A DNA stretch of 38,576 bases from Candidatus Borrarchaeum yapensis (GTDB lineage Archaea > Asgardarchaeota > Sifarchaeia > Borrarchaeales > Borrarchaeaceae): the NCBI GenBank assembly GCA_016840515.1, contig JAEOSF010000035.1:1-38576 (forward strand). Reading direction: 5' to 3'. Positions 16,044-24,079 of this stretch are shown in pieces (within the stretch, counting starts at the first letter, position 1; every line of letters starts with the position of its first letter). The position numbers and the translations under genes were made by a program. The notes below the pieces were generated by a model. It was not told the origin of the DNA and did no database searches. It was given only the letters and a program-made list of their open reading frames with translations.

Positions 16044-17117
16044 TTACTTTCGTTTTCCTATATAAATTACGGCAACTAGTACGACGATTACTATCAAGGT
16101 GGCATAAATACCAGTCGTTGAGTTAGAAAGAAGATCAGTTCCAGTTTCACCAATAAGCGCAATTTCTGCTGTTAAATCGCCAATTCCAATGGTTGGATCG
16201 TGATCTAAGGTTTCTGTAAACGATGGGTAGTTAAACCAGACTTTTAAACCCTTAGCTTGTTCTGTTTGTTCAGAATTTGCTACTACTGTAACAGACTGCC
16301 CATCGGCTGTCGCCGAATCTTCATAGGCAAAGAAGGCTTTACCAATCTGGTAACCATTATTACTTTCTTCAGTAATATCTGAACTATTATCTGAAGTAAA
16401 ATCAGTACGTAGCGCTAACCTGTTCTCTTGGCTCTCAAAGTTCCAGTTTTCTATATAAACATCTATCTTCATTTTATTTCCATCAGCAGCACTGATATGA
16501 CAAGTTAAGACAATCACTAGGTTCTCTGAGGAGAGTTTCATTTCATTTGGAGATTCTTGCTGTCCAGGTGGTTCATCCGGATGTTGTCCAGGCTGATCTG
16601 GAGATTCCCCAGGAGGTTCTTCGGGTTGTTGTCCAGGCTGATCAGGTTGTCCTTCTTGCTTGCCACGTATTGGTCCAACTAAAGTATAACTGAATTTTAC
16701 TGAGTCTGCAGTATCACCAGATTCTAGAGAATCCCCATCTTCCGTTGTAAAGCCACTGAATTCCCATTTGCCACTACTTAATGAAAATGAGGCACCAGCT
16801 GATACCTGTTCATTATTATCAAATTCATCGTCACCATTGTCATCGCTGTATTCGATTAGATGCTGGAACTTCACATGATACGCTTCGTCCTGGCTTCCAT
16901 CAGTAGACCAATACCAGAAATGCGGCACAGGTCCAGGATTCACTTGTACGGTAAGTTCATCTGTTGACACAGTAGCTGGTCCACTAGTTTCGACACGGGC
17001 TTGAACACCATTCTGTCCATATACTGAAGAAATTGGCCCTAGTGCCAGAAAGCAAAGTATTATTATTGAAAGTATCAATTTTCGCACTTTTAGTCTTCCA
17101 CGCTTAAAGAGTTCCAT
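16044..17117 (-). CDS. Secreted, C-terminally membrane-anchored protein, paralogue A (with Pro/Gln/Gly linker)
   Basis: The start is ATG 17117, six bases after AGGTG; the in-frame GTG at 17126 overlaps that signal. Features in order: a positively charged N terminus and signal peptide (to about residue 35, SVYG), a beta-rich domain with the conserved block VNPGPVPHFWYWSTDGSQD, a Pro/Gln/Gly-rich tandem-repeat linker (about 155-190), a second beta-rich domain and a C-terminal transmembrane helix with a GKRK tail. It shares most of its length with the next gene, so the two arose by tandem duplication; the linker is the main difference. I do not recognise a family. A cell-surface or exopolysaccharide-associated role is possible but not shown. 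Confidence 0.75.
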   Translation of the reverse strand: MELFKRGRLKVRKLILSIIILCFLALGPISSVYGQNGVQARVETSGPATVSTDELTVQVNPGPVPHFWYWSTDGSQDEAYHVKFQHLIEYSDDNGDDEFDNNEQVSAGASFSLSSGKWEFSGFTTEDGDSLESGDTADSVKFSYTLVGPIRGKQEGQPDQPGQQPEEPPGESPDQPGQHPDEPPGQQESPNEMKLSSENLVIVLTCHISAADGNKMKIDVYIENWNFESQENRLALRTDFTSDNSSDITEESNNGYQIGKAFFAYEDSATADGQSVTVVANSEQTEQAKGLKVWFNYPSFTETLDHDPTIGIGDLTAEIALIGETGTDLLSNSTTGIYATLIVIVVLVAVIYIGKRK

Positions 17118-17229
17118 TTGTGTCACCTAGTAGTCTTAAAATAATTTATTTTTTTCTACAAGATTTTCCATATGACTTTTAATAAAAAAATAAAAGAGGG
17201 TTATGCTGATGATAATTGTTGTAGTTGTT

Positions 17230-18201
17230 CTAATGGCGTCTTCTAACTGCAACTGCAAAGAGAGCAGCAAACGGAATGACTATGATCGCTATCGTACCTA
17301 AGCAAAAGCCTCCAAGTCCACCAGTTTCTGCTGACAAATCACCAATTCCAATAGTTGGATCGTGATCTAAAGTATCAGTAAACGAGGGGTAATTGAACCA
17401 TACCTTTAGACCTGTTGCCTGCTCTAGTTCTTCAGCATTAGCTGTGACAGTCACTGATTGTCCATCTGCTGTTGCCGAGTCTTCGTAGGCAAAGAAGGCA
17501 TCGCCGATCTGATAACCATCGTTACCTTCTTCTATCGTATGTGTGCCATTATCTGTAGTAAAATCAGTGCGTACCGCTAACCTGTTATCTTCACTTACAA
17601 AGTTCCAATTTTCGATGTAAACATCAATCTTCATCTTGTTACCTTCATCAGCACTAATATGACAAGTTAAAACGACCACTAGATTCTCTGACGCGATTTT
17701 AGTTGTACTTAAATTACCTTGTTGTCCATTATTTCCATTTTGCTTGCCACGTATTGGTCCAACCAAAGTAAAACTGAATTTTACAGAGTCTGCAGTATCA
17801 CCAGATTCTAGAGAATCCCCATCTTCCGTTGTAAGTCCACTAAATTCCCATTTTCCACTACTTAATGAGAATGAAGCACCACCTGATTCTGTTTCAGTTG
17901 AAGCAAACATTTCGTCACCATTGTCATCGCTGTATTCGATTAGATGCTGGAATTTCACATGATACGCGTCATCTTGGCTTCCATCAGTAGACCAATACCA
18001 GAAATGCGGCACAGGTCCAGGATTCACTCGTACGGTGAGATCTTCCGTTGAAACAGTCACTGGTCCATGTGTCTCAAGACGAGCTTGAACACCATCTTGC
18101 GCATACACTGTAGATATAGATCCTAGTGATAGAAAGAATAGAAATGCCACTGAACAAATGACTTTTAGTGCTTGTCGTTTTCCAATTTTCGGTGTTTTCA
18201 T
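17230..18201 (-). CDS. Secreted, C-terminally membrane-anchored protein, paralogue B (short linker)
   Basis: The ATG at 18201 lies five bases after AGGTG; GTG 18210 is the alternative. About 323 residues: signal peptide ending near VYAQ, the same GPVPHFWYWSTDGSQD block as paralogue A, an Asp/Glu/Ser-rich domain (DGDSLESGDTADSVKFS), a short Gly/Asn/Gln linker (KQNGNNGQQGN) in place of the long repeat linker of A, the shared LVVVLTCHISA region, and a C-terminal transmembrane segment with RRRH tail. It is upstream of A by about 110 bp, probably co-transcribed. Acidic patches (YSDDNGDE) could bind calcium, but this is inference. Confidence 0.75.
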   Translation of the reverse strand: MKTPKIGKRQALKVICSVAFLFFLSLGSISTVYAQDGVQARLETHGPVTVSTEDLTVRVNPGPVPHFWYWSTDGSQDDAYHVKFQHLIEYSDDNGDEMFASTETESGGASFSLSSGKWEFSGLTTEDGDSLESGDTADSVKFSFTLVGPIRGKQNGNNGQQGNLSTTKIASENLVVVLTCHISADEGNKMKIDVYIENWNFVSEDNRLAVRTDFTTDNGTHTIEEGNDGYQIGDAFFAYEDSATADGQSVTVTANAEELEQATGLKVWFNYPSFTDTLDHDPTIGIGDLSAETGGLGGFCLGTIAIIVIPFAALFAVAVRRRH

Positions 18202-18951
18202 TTTTATCACCTGATATACTTCAACACAACTAAATATTTATTCTTTTAGTTCTAGATTTCTCGAACATGACTTCGAATTTTTTTGAATAGTTGCAGAAAA
18301 GGAGATTAAAAGAATAGAAAATGCTACGAGACAAAATAATTTGATATTGGCCGGAAAACAATGAGACCATAATCATTATTTGTACAGCATAAGTATTCCT
18401 GGAGCGATATATCAGTTTTTCATTAGATAATCAAAAATATATCAAGATATCTGCAAATCAAGGCGTATCAAATCATAGATGTGAGCTGTCGGTGAATATA
18501 ACAATTTAATAACTTGAATGAGTAGTATCTTATATCCTATAAATAGAATTGAGTAATTGAATATAATCGTAACTTATAATCCATTTCTTTTTCTTCTTAT
18601 CGTAGTACGAGTTTTTTACTAGTTATGTGGAGAGTTTTACGAGAATATTTATAGAACAACATAAAGCATATTTTAACGAACATCTGCACAAACGCATATA
18701 TGCTACAAACAACTGATATAATATTAAGAAAACGCGCGCATCTTGTAAATAGTATCTTTACATTCATTAAAATTTCAAAATCATAAGTTAGCAAAGTATC
18801 TGCCGCATCCCAGCACTAATAATCTTCTAATTCGCAATTTAATCCTTTGAATAATTGAGATCACTTACATTTATCTCAGAAAACGTATTTAAAAATTATT
18901 TCCCTCAATTCCTACCCACCCTTAGGGTAAGAGCGTCCTTGAGGTGTCTTA
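18202..18951. other. 750-bp AT-rich intergenic region
   Basis: No convincing gene or structural RNA is seen. A 65-codon minus-strand frame at 18597-18794 lacks a ribosome site and family resemblance. The left part should hold the promoter of paralogue B (minus). The right end holds an IS-end-like hairpin (18908-18945) directly before the plus-strand gene at 18952. Confidence 0.5.
18908..18945 (-). repeat. Solitary hairpin resembling an IS605-family element end
   Basis: On the minus strand AAGGACGCTCTTACCC, then TAAGGGTGGGTAGGAATTG, forms a CUUACCC/GGGTGGG stem. It resembles the sequence at 27838-27888 (AAGAACGCCCACCCCTTTAG...) and more loosely the tnpB element ends. It is probably a fossil end with no element attached. 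It overlaps the likely leader of the gene at 18952. Confidence 0.35.
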
Positions 18952-19668
18952 GTGATAAACATCAAAAAAATCAGCGAAGGGCCGACTTTATTCTGGTTAC
19001 TTGACCTTTATATCCCACAGTATCAGATAGCCATGGGATCTGTAGATTTTAAAGGACATATATTGGCAACCTCTAAACAAGTTTGGAATTTCATTACTAC
19101 CCACGAAAAAGAAGAAGAAACATTTATGCGATCTTGTCTTATAGGTCCTTCGGTATTATACGGATACACTTCAAGAGGTACACAAAAAGTCAAAATACTT
19201 TCTGGCGTGATCTTTGATTCAACTGAATTACGTCCTGATAAACCAATACCGCTCCTTGATACGATTAATCCGATCATTATAGATCCTATGGCAACATCTG
19301 AAGAAGAAGAAAATGATTACCAAAGCGCCTCACAATTAATGGGGTATTTCGCAAAAAAGACGTTTGAAGATACTTCTGGCATCGATATGGCTAGAAAATA
19401 TCTTAGAGGACGCCATAAAGACAAGTACAATATTTTTATGAACGGCATAGTTTCAGGTGTGTATCGATTTCCAGAGCGCCTTCCCATCTTAGAAGTAAGC
19501 CAAAGAAAACTTATAAAATTAGATAAAAAAAATTTAGCTCAATATATAATAGTTGAACTTAATCCTATTTTTGATCAAGATCTAGACAGTTTGAGTCAGT
19601 ATATTGAGGTGTACGACAATACTGTAGAATATATGTTGTCGGCAAAGGAGCACTATTTCTTTTTATAG
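18952..19668 (+). CDS. Unrecognised 238-residue soluble protein, convergent with the small GTPase
   Basis: It starts at GTG 18952 with GAGGTG about eight bases upstream. No signal peptide or transmembrane segment is visible. The N-terminal half is hydrophobic-alternating (TLFWLLDLYIPQYQIAMGSVDFKGHILATS), the centre is acidic (ATSEEEENDYQ), and the C-terminal half is helical and charged. I do not recognise a domain. The gene faces the small GTPase gene with about 80 bp between the stops, so there is no operon link. Coding is supported by length, codon use and the upstream signal. Confidence 0.65.
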   Translation: MINIKKISEGPTLFWLLDLYIPQYQIAMGSVDFKGHILATSKQVWNFITTHEKEEETFMRSCLIGPSVLYGYTSRGTQKVKILSGVIFDSTELRPDKPIPLLDTINPIIIDPMATSEEEENDYQSASQLMGYFAKKTFEDTSGIDMARKYLRGRHKDKYNIFMNGIVSGVYRFPERLPILEVSQRKLIKLDKKNLAQYIIVELNPIFDQDLDSLSQYIEVYDNTVEYMLSAKEHYFFL

Positions 19669-19683
19669 TGCATCGAGGAGTTC

Positions 19684-19827
19684 ATGGATAAAAAATCTAA
19701 GAAAAAATCTCGCGAAGTATTAAACAAGAAATCGTTACTCAAAATCAACTTATTTAAACAGCCATTTCTTAAAGCGAGAAGCACCTGTTTTTTCCTTGTT
19801 AGCGGATTTCATTGGTTTTTCCGCTAA
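19684..19827 (+). CDS. Possible 47-residue lysine-rich peptide overlapping the GTPase 3' end
   Basis: GAGGAG (19675-19680) precedes an ATG at 19684, 15 bases after the previous stop. The first 20 residues (MDKKSKKKSREVLNKK...) are lysine-rich. The second half runs antisense through the GTPase C-terminal codons, which makes a real product doubtful. It is listed because the ribosome site is good and the spacing is operon-like. Confidence 0.25.
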   Translation: MDKKSKKKSREVLNKKSLLKINLFKQPFLKARSTCFFLVSGFHWFFR

Positions 19828-20349
19828 TACTTTGACTTTCTCTTTCTCCTGAAAAATCACTTTGGCGAGTTCATTCATAACATCGACAACATTTTCTCCA
19901 GTTTTTGCTGAGGTTTCATAAAAGATGACGCCCTTATGCATGGCATAATCCGTCCCCTCTTCTATAGAAATAACTCGTTCATCTATCAAATCGGTTTTAT
20001 TGCCAACGAGGATGACAGGTATCTCTCCAGTTTGGGGATATAAGTTATCAAACCATCGATCGAGATTTTTAAAGCTCTTTTCTCTCGTGATATCGTAAAC
20101 AATAATGGCTCCACTGGCACCTTTGTAATAAAAGGGGCGTATATAATCAAACATTTCCTGTCCGCCTGTATCTAAAATGCTCAATGTTATCTTCGTATCT
20201 CCATGAAAAAGTTTTTTCACTGCATATGAAACTCCAATAGTTGCTTTATATTTCGGGTCGAACTTATCGTAAGCGTATCGCATGGCAATGCTTGTCTTTC
20301 CAACACCACCATCGCCGATTGCAACAACTTTAAAGATAAATTCCGACAT
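19750..20349 (-). CDS. Rab/Ras-type small GTPase
   Basis: A molecular switch of the Ras superfamily. I start at the ATG at 20349 (199 residues), since the G1 loop then begins at residue 12, as in Rab proteins; upstream codons to 20421 do not look like a GTPase. All five boxes are visible: G1 GDGGVGKT (12-19), G2 Thr37 in YKATIG, G3 DTGGQE (60-65) with the catalytic Gln64, G4 NKTD (117-120) and G5 ETSAK (145-149). G3 has Gly where Rab/Ras have Ala (DTAGQE), a feature closer to Arf/G-alpha. The tail is basic (SRFKKWLFK) without a C-terminal cysteine, so classical prenylation is not possible. It lies 58 bp downstream of the transmembrane protein gene, same strand. Confidence 0.95.
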   Translation of the reverse strand: MSEFIFKVVAIGDGGVGKTSIAMRYAYDKFDPKYKATIGVSYAVKKLFHGDTKITLSILDTGGQEMFDYIRPFYYKGASGAIIVYDITREKSFKNLDRWFDNLYPQTGEIPVILVGNKTDLIDERVISIEEGTDYAMHKGVIFYETSAKTGENVVDVMNELAKVIFQEKEKVKVLAEKPMKSANKEKTGASRFKKWLFK

Positions 20350-20407
20350 TGAATTCCATCCTATATTGTGTATTAAGACTATTTTATTTCTTACACACCA
20401 TAATAAT

Positions 20408-23400
20408 TTATATTCCTTCATCCGTTCTTTCTGTCAGTTGATCCGGAGGAATAAAGTAGTAAAGCTCCTTAGAAATCTCTGGATAAAGAATATTCCGTAG
20501 TCGGAACATTATTTTAAGTAAACCTGCAGTTCTTATGAAATCTAGGATTACAAAGAACTTTGCTAATATTTTAGTTCTTATCACATTGGTCGAGCCAAAA
20601 TGATCTGTAAAATATGCCTTTTCAAGAGCTTTCCATTGTTGTAAGATAAATCCAGCACGAGGGTCTTTAATTTTGGTGTATAAGTCATATGCTTTCCATA
20701 AGGCCCTTCCACTCATGTGAAACTTCTCTTGCATCGAATATAAAGATACTAGGTCTAGTTGAACTTGTGCCGCTCCTGCTACCAGCTTTGATAAGTCTTT
20801 TGTTAATTTAAATTCGAAAGCATCAAAAACAAGTTGATTCATCTCATAAAAGTGACTTAAGTCACCAGTCCATTGCGAAAGAACATGAGAATACCTTCTT
20901 TCAATATTATCTATTAATTTCTTCTGACCTCTGCGTATTTTCCGTTTGTAAAAGATTCGTTTGCCAACAAAAGTAGCGATCGTAACATATTTCCCATATT
21001 CCAAGAAAATTTCGAAAGTTTCTATATCAATTGTTCGCAAGGGTTTCTCACTACGGGTGGCTTCCATTACGAGACTTACAATTCCAGACAGCGCGGCACT
21101 CATTAATTGGCTATCGACGCCTCCTTTTTCTTCGAAAAAGGTTCTGTAATGGAGGCCTTGACCTTCATTTGTAAATATATAGATTGAACGAAGTTTTCGT
21201 GGATCGATTGCTGCAAAAGTTGTGACCTGAAGGGTAATTAGAATTGCTACAGTGGCAGGTAGAATATAGAGCGAGGGGTCTATCAATACAGAAATGGGAT
21301 TTTCTACTAATTGTGATCTATATTCTGGCCAGTAATCAGGATATTGGACAGCAGTTGCGAAAGGATATTTAACTACAATCAAAAATGGAAACGCTGATGA
21401 AATAAAGTCTCTAAAACCAGATTTTTTAGCTTGAACTGTAAAAGTATAGTTTCCCTTGTCAAGCGTATCTGTTTCAAGGAAAAGTCTATATGAGCCCTCT
21501 GTTTCCTCCAACTTGAAAGGCTCTAGTTCGCTACTGATTGTGAGAGTAACACTTGCGTTGCTAACAAATGCTCCTTCATCATCGATTAAAGTGACATCGA
21601 TCTCTACTGGGACATATTTTTCCGTCTCCTCTGAATATGAAATTTGTGCGCTTAAAGTCCTTATTACTGTGGTTCCACCATAACCACCATCTCCACCACC
21701 ATCACTTGTACCACCGCCTCCGCCGCCTCCACCATCTCCACCACCATATGTAACATCAACTCTTAAGAAATCAACGCTAAGATCGGTGACGGAGGCTCCT
21801 CCACTAAATATATAACGAATTTGCATATTTCCGGGATTGCTACTAACAAATCTACTTGCAGACGAGGAAAAAGTAACTGTATGGGGAGTCTCAGTAGATT
21901 GGGTTATTTGAAAACAGAAAACCCATTCATTGTTCGTATAGTCAAATATTTGAACTTCAACATTTCCAGTTGCGTTTGAAGAATCATAAACTGTTATTTG
22001 ATTGACTAATGTCCTATCAAACGGAAAATCATCAATATCGTATGTAGTGTCAATTCGTTGAGGGGTACCTGCATCAAAATGGAGATTCACGCACAGATAG
22101 TCAACTCCTAAAATTGCTGAACTCTCACTGTTTATTTGTACATATCGAATTCGAATATCATGGGGCGCAACACCTGTGCCACTCAAATAATCTGTAAGAG
22201 AAGAACTGACAGTTTGGCTATGATTTGATACAGAAGAATCCATGTTGAAGTCAAATGTATCCCACTCGGAATTGGTCCAGTCATAAATATAGACATTCGT
22301 ATCTTGAGTACCTGAACTTACATCCCATGCACTAATGTTCACAACATTAGCTTCGTCACCAGTCCATTGAAATGTGTAATAAAGATCTAAGGTATATCCA
22401 CTCGCTCTGACAAGAACTGCATCGATTGTAGCATTAACTTGAATGCTCGGGCTGGTATCTCTATATTTTAAATTAACGTATCCGTCAATAACATGATGTG
22501 TAGGATCAATTGAATAATTAAGCCAAGTTGGCGTGGACGTAAAAGTGCCTAGAGTATCCCATTCCGTATCAATAGAATCCCAAATATCTATATAGACATA
22601 CTCGCCAGTACTTCGATTGCCGTAAATACATAATGTAGCAAATCCTGCCTCAGGAACATCAGAAATTTCTTGAATAATCTCCATCGAATTGGCTGCTGCT
22701 TCAAATGTAACTTCAATCCTAATTTGATCGAACCTTACTTGAACTTGAGCTGCCTGTGCATTTTGTTCAAACCTCAAATTCAACGTCTGAAGTTCTTCTG
22801 CAGTTTCAATATTCGCTAACGTTGATGATTTTTCATGCCAACTTCCTGCATCACTTCCACTTGGTTGTATAGTAGTAGGTGTATAAATTGTTTCGGTTCC
22901 GTTCTTATATTCAATAAAATTGGTGCCATCATAACCAGCCTCTACCGTATAATTAACATAAAGCACGACCGAATTAAGTGTCCCCGAGATACCTGATATG
23001 TCAGTATGATTTGTGTGTAGTGTCTGTCCTTTCCTATAGTATACATAACTGCCATCTTCATACCAAAGTTTGGTTACTGGATCAAAAGTTCTATCAGCTT
23101 CAGGTCCCCACTGATCAGGTTTTGCATTTTGAGAAGCTGGCGCTCCCGAGTCATTTAATTTTTCGATAGACCCATCATTATAAGTTTGCGCGCCAGCAAT
23201 ACCATTAGTTGCACCTTCATTAACTATTTCATCAGTAACAGCATATTCAGATGAATTAAAGGATGAAAGAGACACATCGTAAGTTCCATCATATGCTTGA
23301 GTTGCTGTGTAAGTATTTGTGCCTTCAGTGCCCGTAGTTATTGATTTATCCGTAGCTGTTTCCGTAATAATGTATTGAGATGAAAATTGTTGATATGAAT

Positions 23401-23689
23401 CGTCATCAACTCCTGTACTACCCCATGCACCAGATTGAGTTCCGATATTTAATTGGTCGCCTTCTGCATAATACGATAAAGTTGAAGCTTGCAAGGTAGT
23501 AACATAACTCTGATCTGGATTAGAAGAACGAGGGTCAGTTGATACACTAGGAAACATTGTGACTGTATGAGTAGTATCAGATGAAATATTAGCAGAATTA
23601 TTAGGGAGTCCTATCAGTAAAAATAAAACAACTAAAACAGTTACAATGAGATATATCCTACGGAACGACTTCAACGTATTGCCCCTCAT
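20408..23689 (-). CDS. Large surface protein: beta-rich ectodomain, one TM helix, longin/roadblock-like cytoplasmic domain (paralogue 1)
   Basis: A 1,093-residue type I membrane protein. Order: signal/anchor helix (about 10-27); an ectodomain of repeated beta-sandwich units; a poly-Gly linker (about 646-672); an Ig-like domain (about 680-775); one transmembrane helix (about 805-826); and a cytoplasmic part. The latter begins RKLRSIYIFTNEGQGLHYRTFF, then DSQLMSAALSGIVSLVMEAT and a helix ending DNIERRYSHVLSQWTGDLSHFYE. That pattern (strand with a turn, D-xx-L-xSAxLSGI helix, W-GDLS) recalls the longin/roadblock-type proteins abundant in Asgard archaea, which bind small GTPases. This is recognition by pattern, not by alignment. 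Its gene precedes the GTPase gene, and a close paralogue lies upstream. Confidence 0.8.
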   Translation of the reverse strand: MRGNTLKSFRRIYLIVTVLVVLFLLIGLPNNSANISSDTTHTVTMFPSVSTDPRSSNPDQSYVTTLQASTLSYYAEGDQLNIGTQSGAWGSTGVDDDSYQQFSSQYIITETATDKSITTGTEGTNTYTATQAYDGTYDVSLSSFNSSEYAVTDEIVNEGATNGIAGAQTYNDGSIEKLNDSGAPASQNAKPDQWGPEADRTFDPVTKLWYEDGSYVYYRKGQTLHTNHTDISGISGTLNSVVLYVNYTVEAGYDGTNFIEYKNGTETIYTPTTIQPSGSDAGSWHEKSSTLANIETAEELQTLNLRFEQNAQAAQVQVRFDQIRIEVTFEAAANSMEIIQEISDVPEAGFATLCIYGNRSTGEYVYIDIWDSIDTEWDTLGTFTSTPTWLNYSIDPTHHVIDGYVNLKYRDTSPSIQVNATIDAVLVRASGYTLDLYYTFQWTGDEANVVNISAWDVSSGTQDTNVYIYDWTNSEWDTFDFNMDSSVSNHSQTVSSSLTDYLSGTGVAPHDIRIRYVQINSESSAILGVDYLCVNLHFDAGTPQRIDTTYDIDDFPFDRTLVNQITVYDSSNATGNVEVQIFDYTNNEWVFCFQITQSTETPHTVTFSSSASRFVSSNPGNMQIRYIFSGGASVTDLSVDFLRVDVTYGGGDGGGGGGGGTSDGGGDGGYGGTTVIRTLSAQISYSEETEKYVPVEIDVTLIDDEGAFVSNASVTLTISSELEPFKLEETEGSYRLFLETDTLDKGNYTFTVQAKKSGFRDFISSAFPFLIVVKYPFATAVQYPDYWPEYRSQLVENPISVLIDPSLYILPATVAILITLQVTTFAAIDPRKLRSIYIFTNEGQGLHYRTFFEEKGGVDSQLMSAALSGIVSLVMEATRSEKPLRTIDIETFEIFLEYGKYVTIATFVGKRIFYKRKIRRGQKKLIDNIERRYSHVLSQWTGDLSHFYEMNQLVFDAFEFKLTKDLSKLVAGAAQVQLDLVSLYSMQEKFHMSGRALWKAYDLYTKIKDPRAGFILQQWKALEKAYFTDHFGSTNVIRTKILAKFFVILDFIRTAGLLKIMFRLRNILYPEISKELYYFIPPDQLTERTDEGI

Positions 23690-24079
23690 GCTAGACTCTA
23701 ATTCTGCCTCTTAAGATTATATGAAAGGATTATGAAGTAATGCTGAGTGCACAACATATTTTTTAAATTTTTAGGTTATTTAGTAAATACCACGAAAAAC
23801 TGCTTAAAATCAATTTTGGTGCAATTATTTCGATTTTAAGATTTAGACTTCAATTGGGTGCGCGCATTTTTTAGCATTTTTTCTGTTTGTTAATAAACAG
23901 ATGCTATATTTTAGCGTTATAGTAAAACTATCCGCAAATCAAACAACTAGATATTGTAGATGAAATTAAAAAATTGCAAAATGCGATTTTACTACTTTTA
24001 TGTCTAACAGCAAACTTTAAACGCATTTGTATTGAATCCCTAAATTTACTTCTTTCCAAATAACTGAACTAAAACCTTC
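23690..24079. other. Intergenic region between the two large paralogues
   Basis: About 390 bp, AT-rich, with no gene seen. It contains the first copy of the shared 22-bp motif (23906-23927), followed by TCCGCAA. An AT-rich box (minus strand AATTTAAAAAATATG, about 23760-23773) is the best TATA candidate for paralogue 1, leaving a leader of about 50 nt. Confidence 0.45.
23906..23927 (-). promoter_or_regulatory. Shared 22-bp upstream motif, copy 1
   Basis: Twenty-two bases including TTTTAGCGTTATAGTAAAA are identical to 27568-27589. The distance to the start codon of paralogue 1 is about 220-240 bp; copy 2 lies about 190-210 bp before the start of paralogue 2. In both places TCCGCAA follows within a few tens of bases. 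A common regulator site is the simplest explanation; a duplicated upstream segment left over from the gene duplication is the alternative. Confidence 0.5.

Noticed and set aside
18597..18794. 65-residue hydrophobic frame in the 750-bp intergenic region
   Set aside because: No ribosome site, no recognisable motif, and AT-rich DNA gives such frames by chance.
20349..20421. 24-residue N-terminal extension of the small GTPase
   Set aside because: It has no resemblance to GTPase N termini and overlaps the preceding gene's stop region; the internal ATG gives standard G1-loop spacing.
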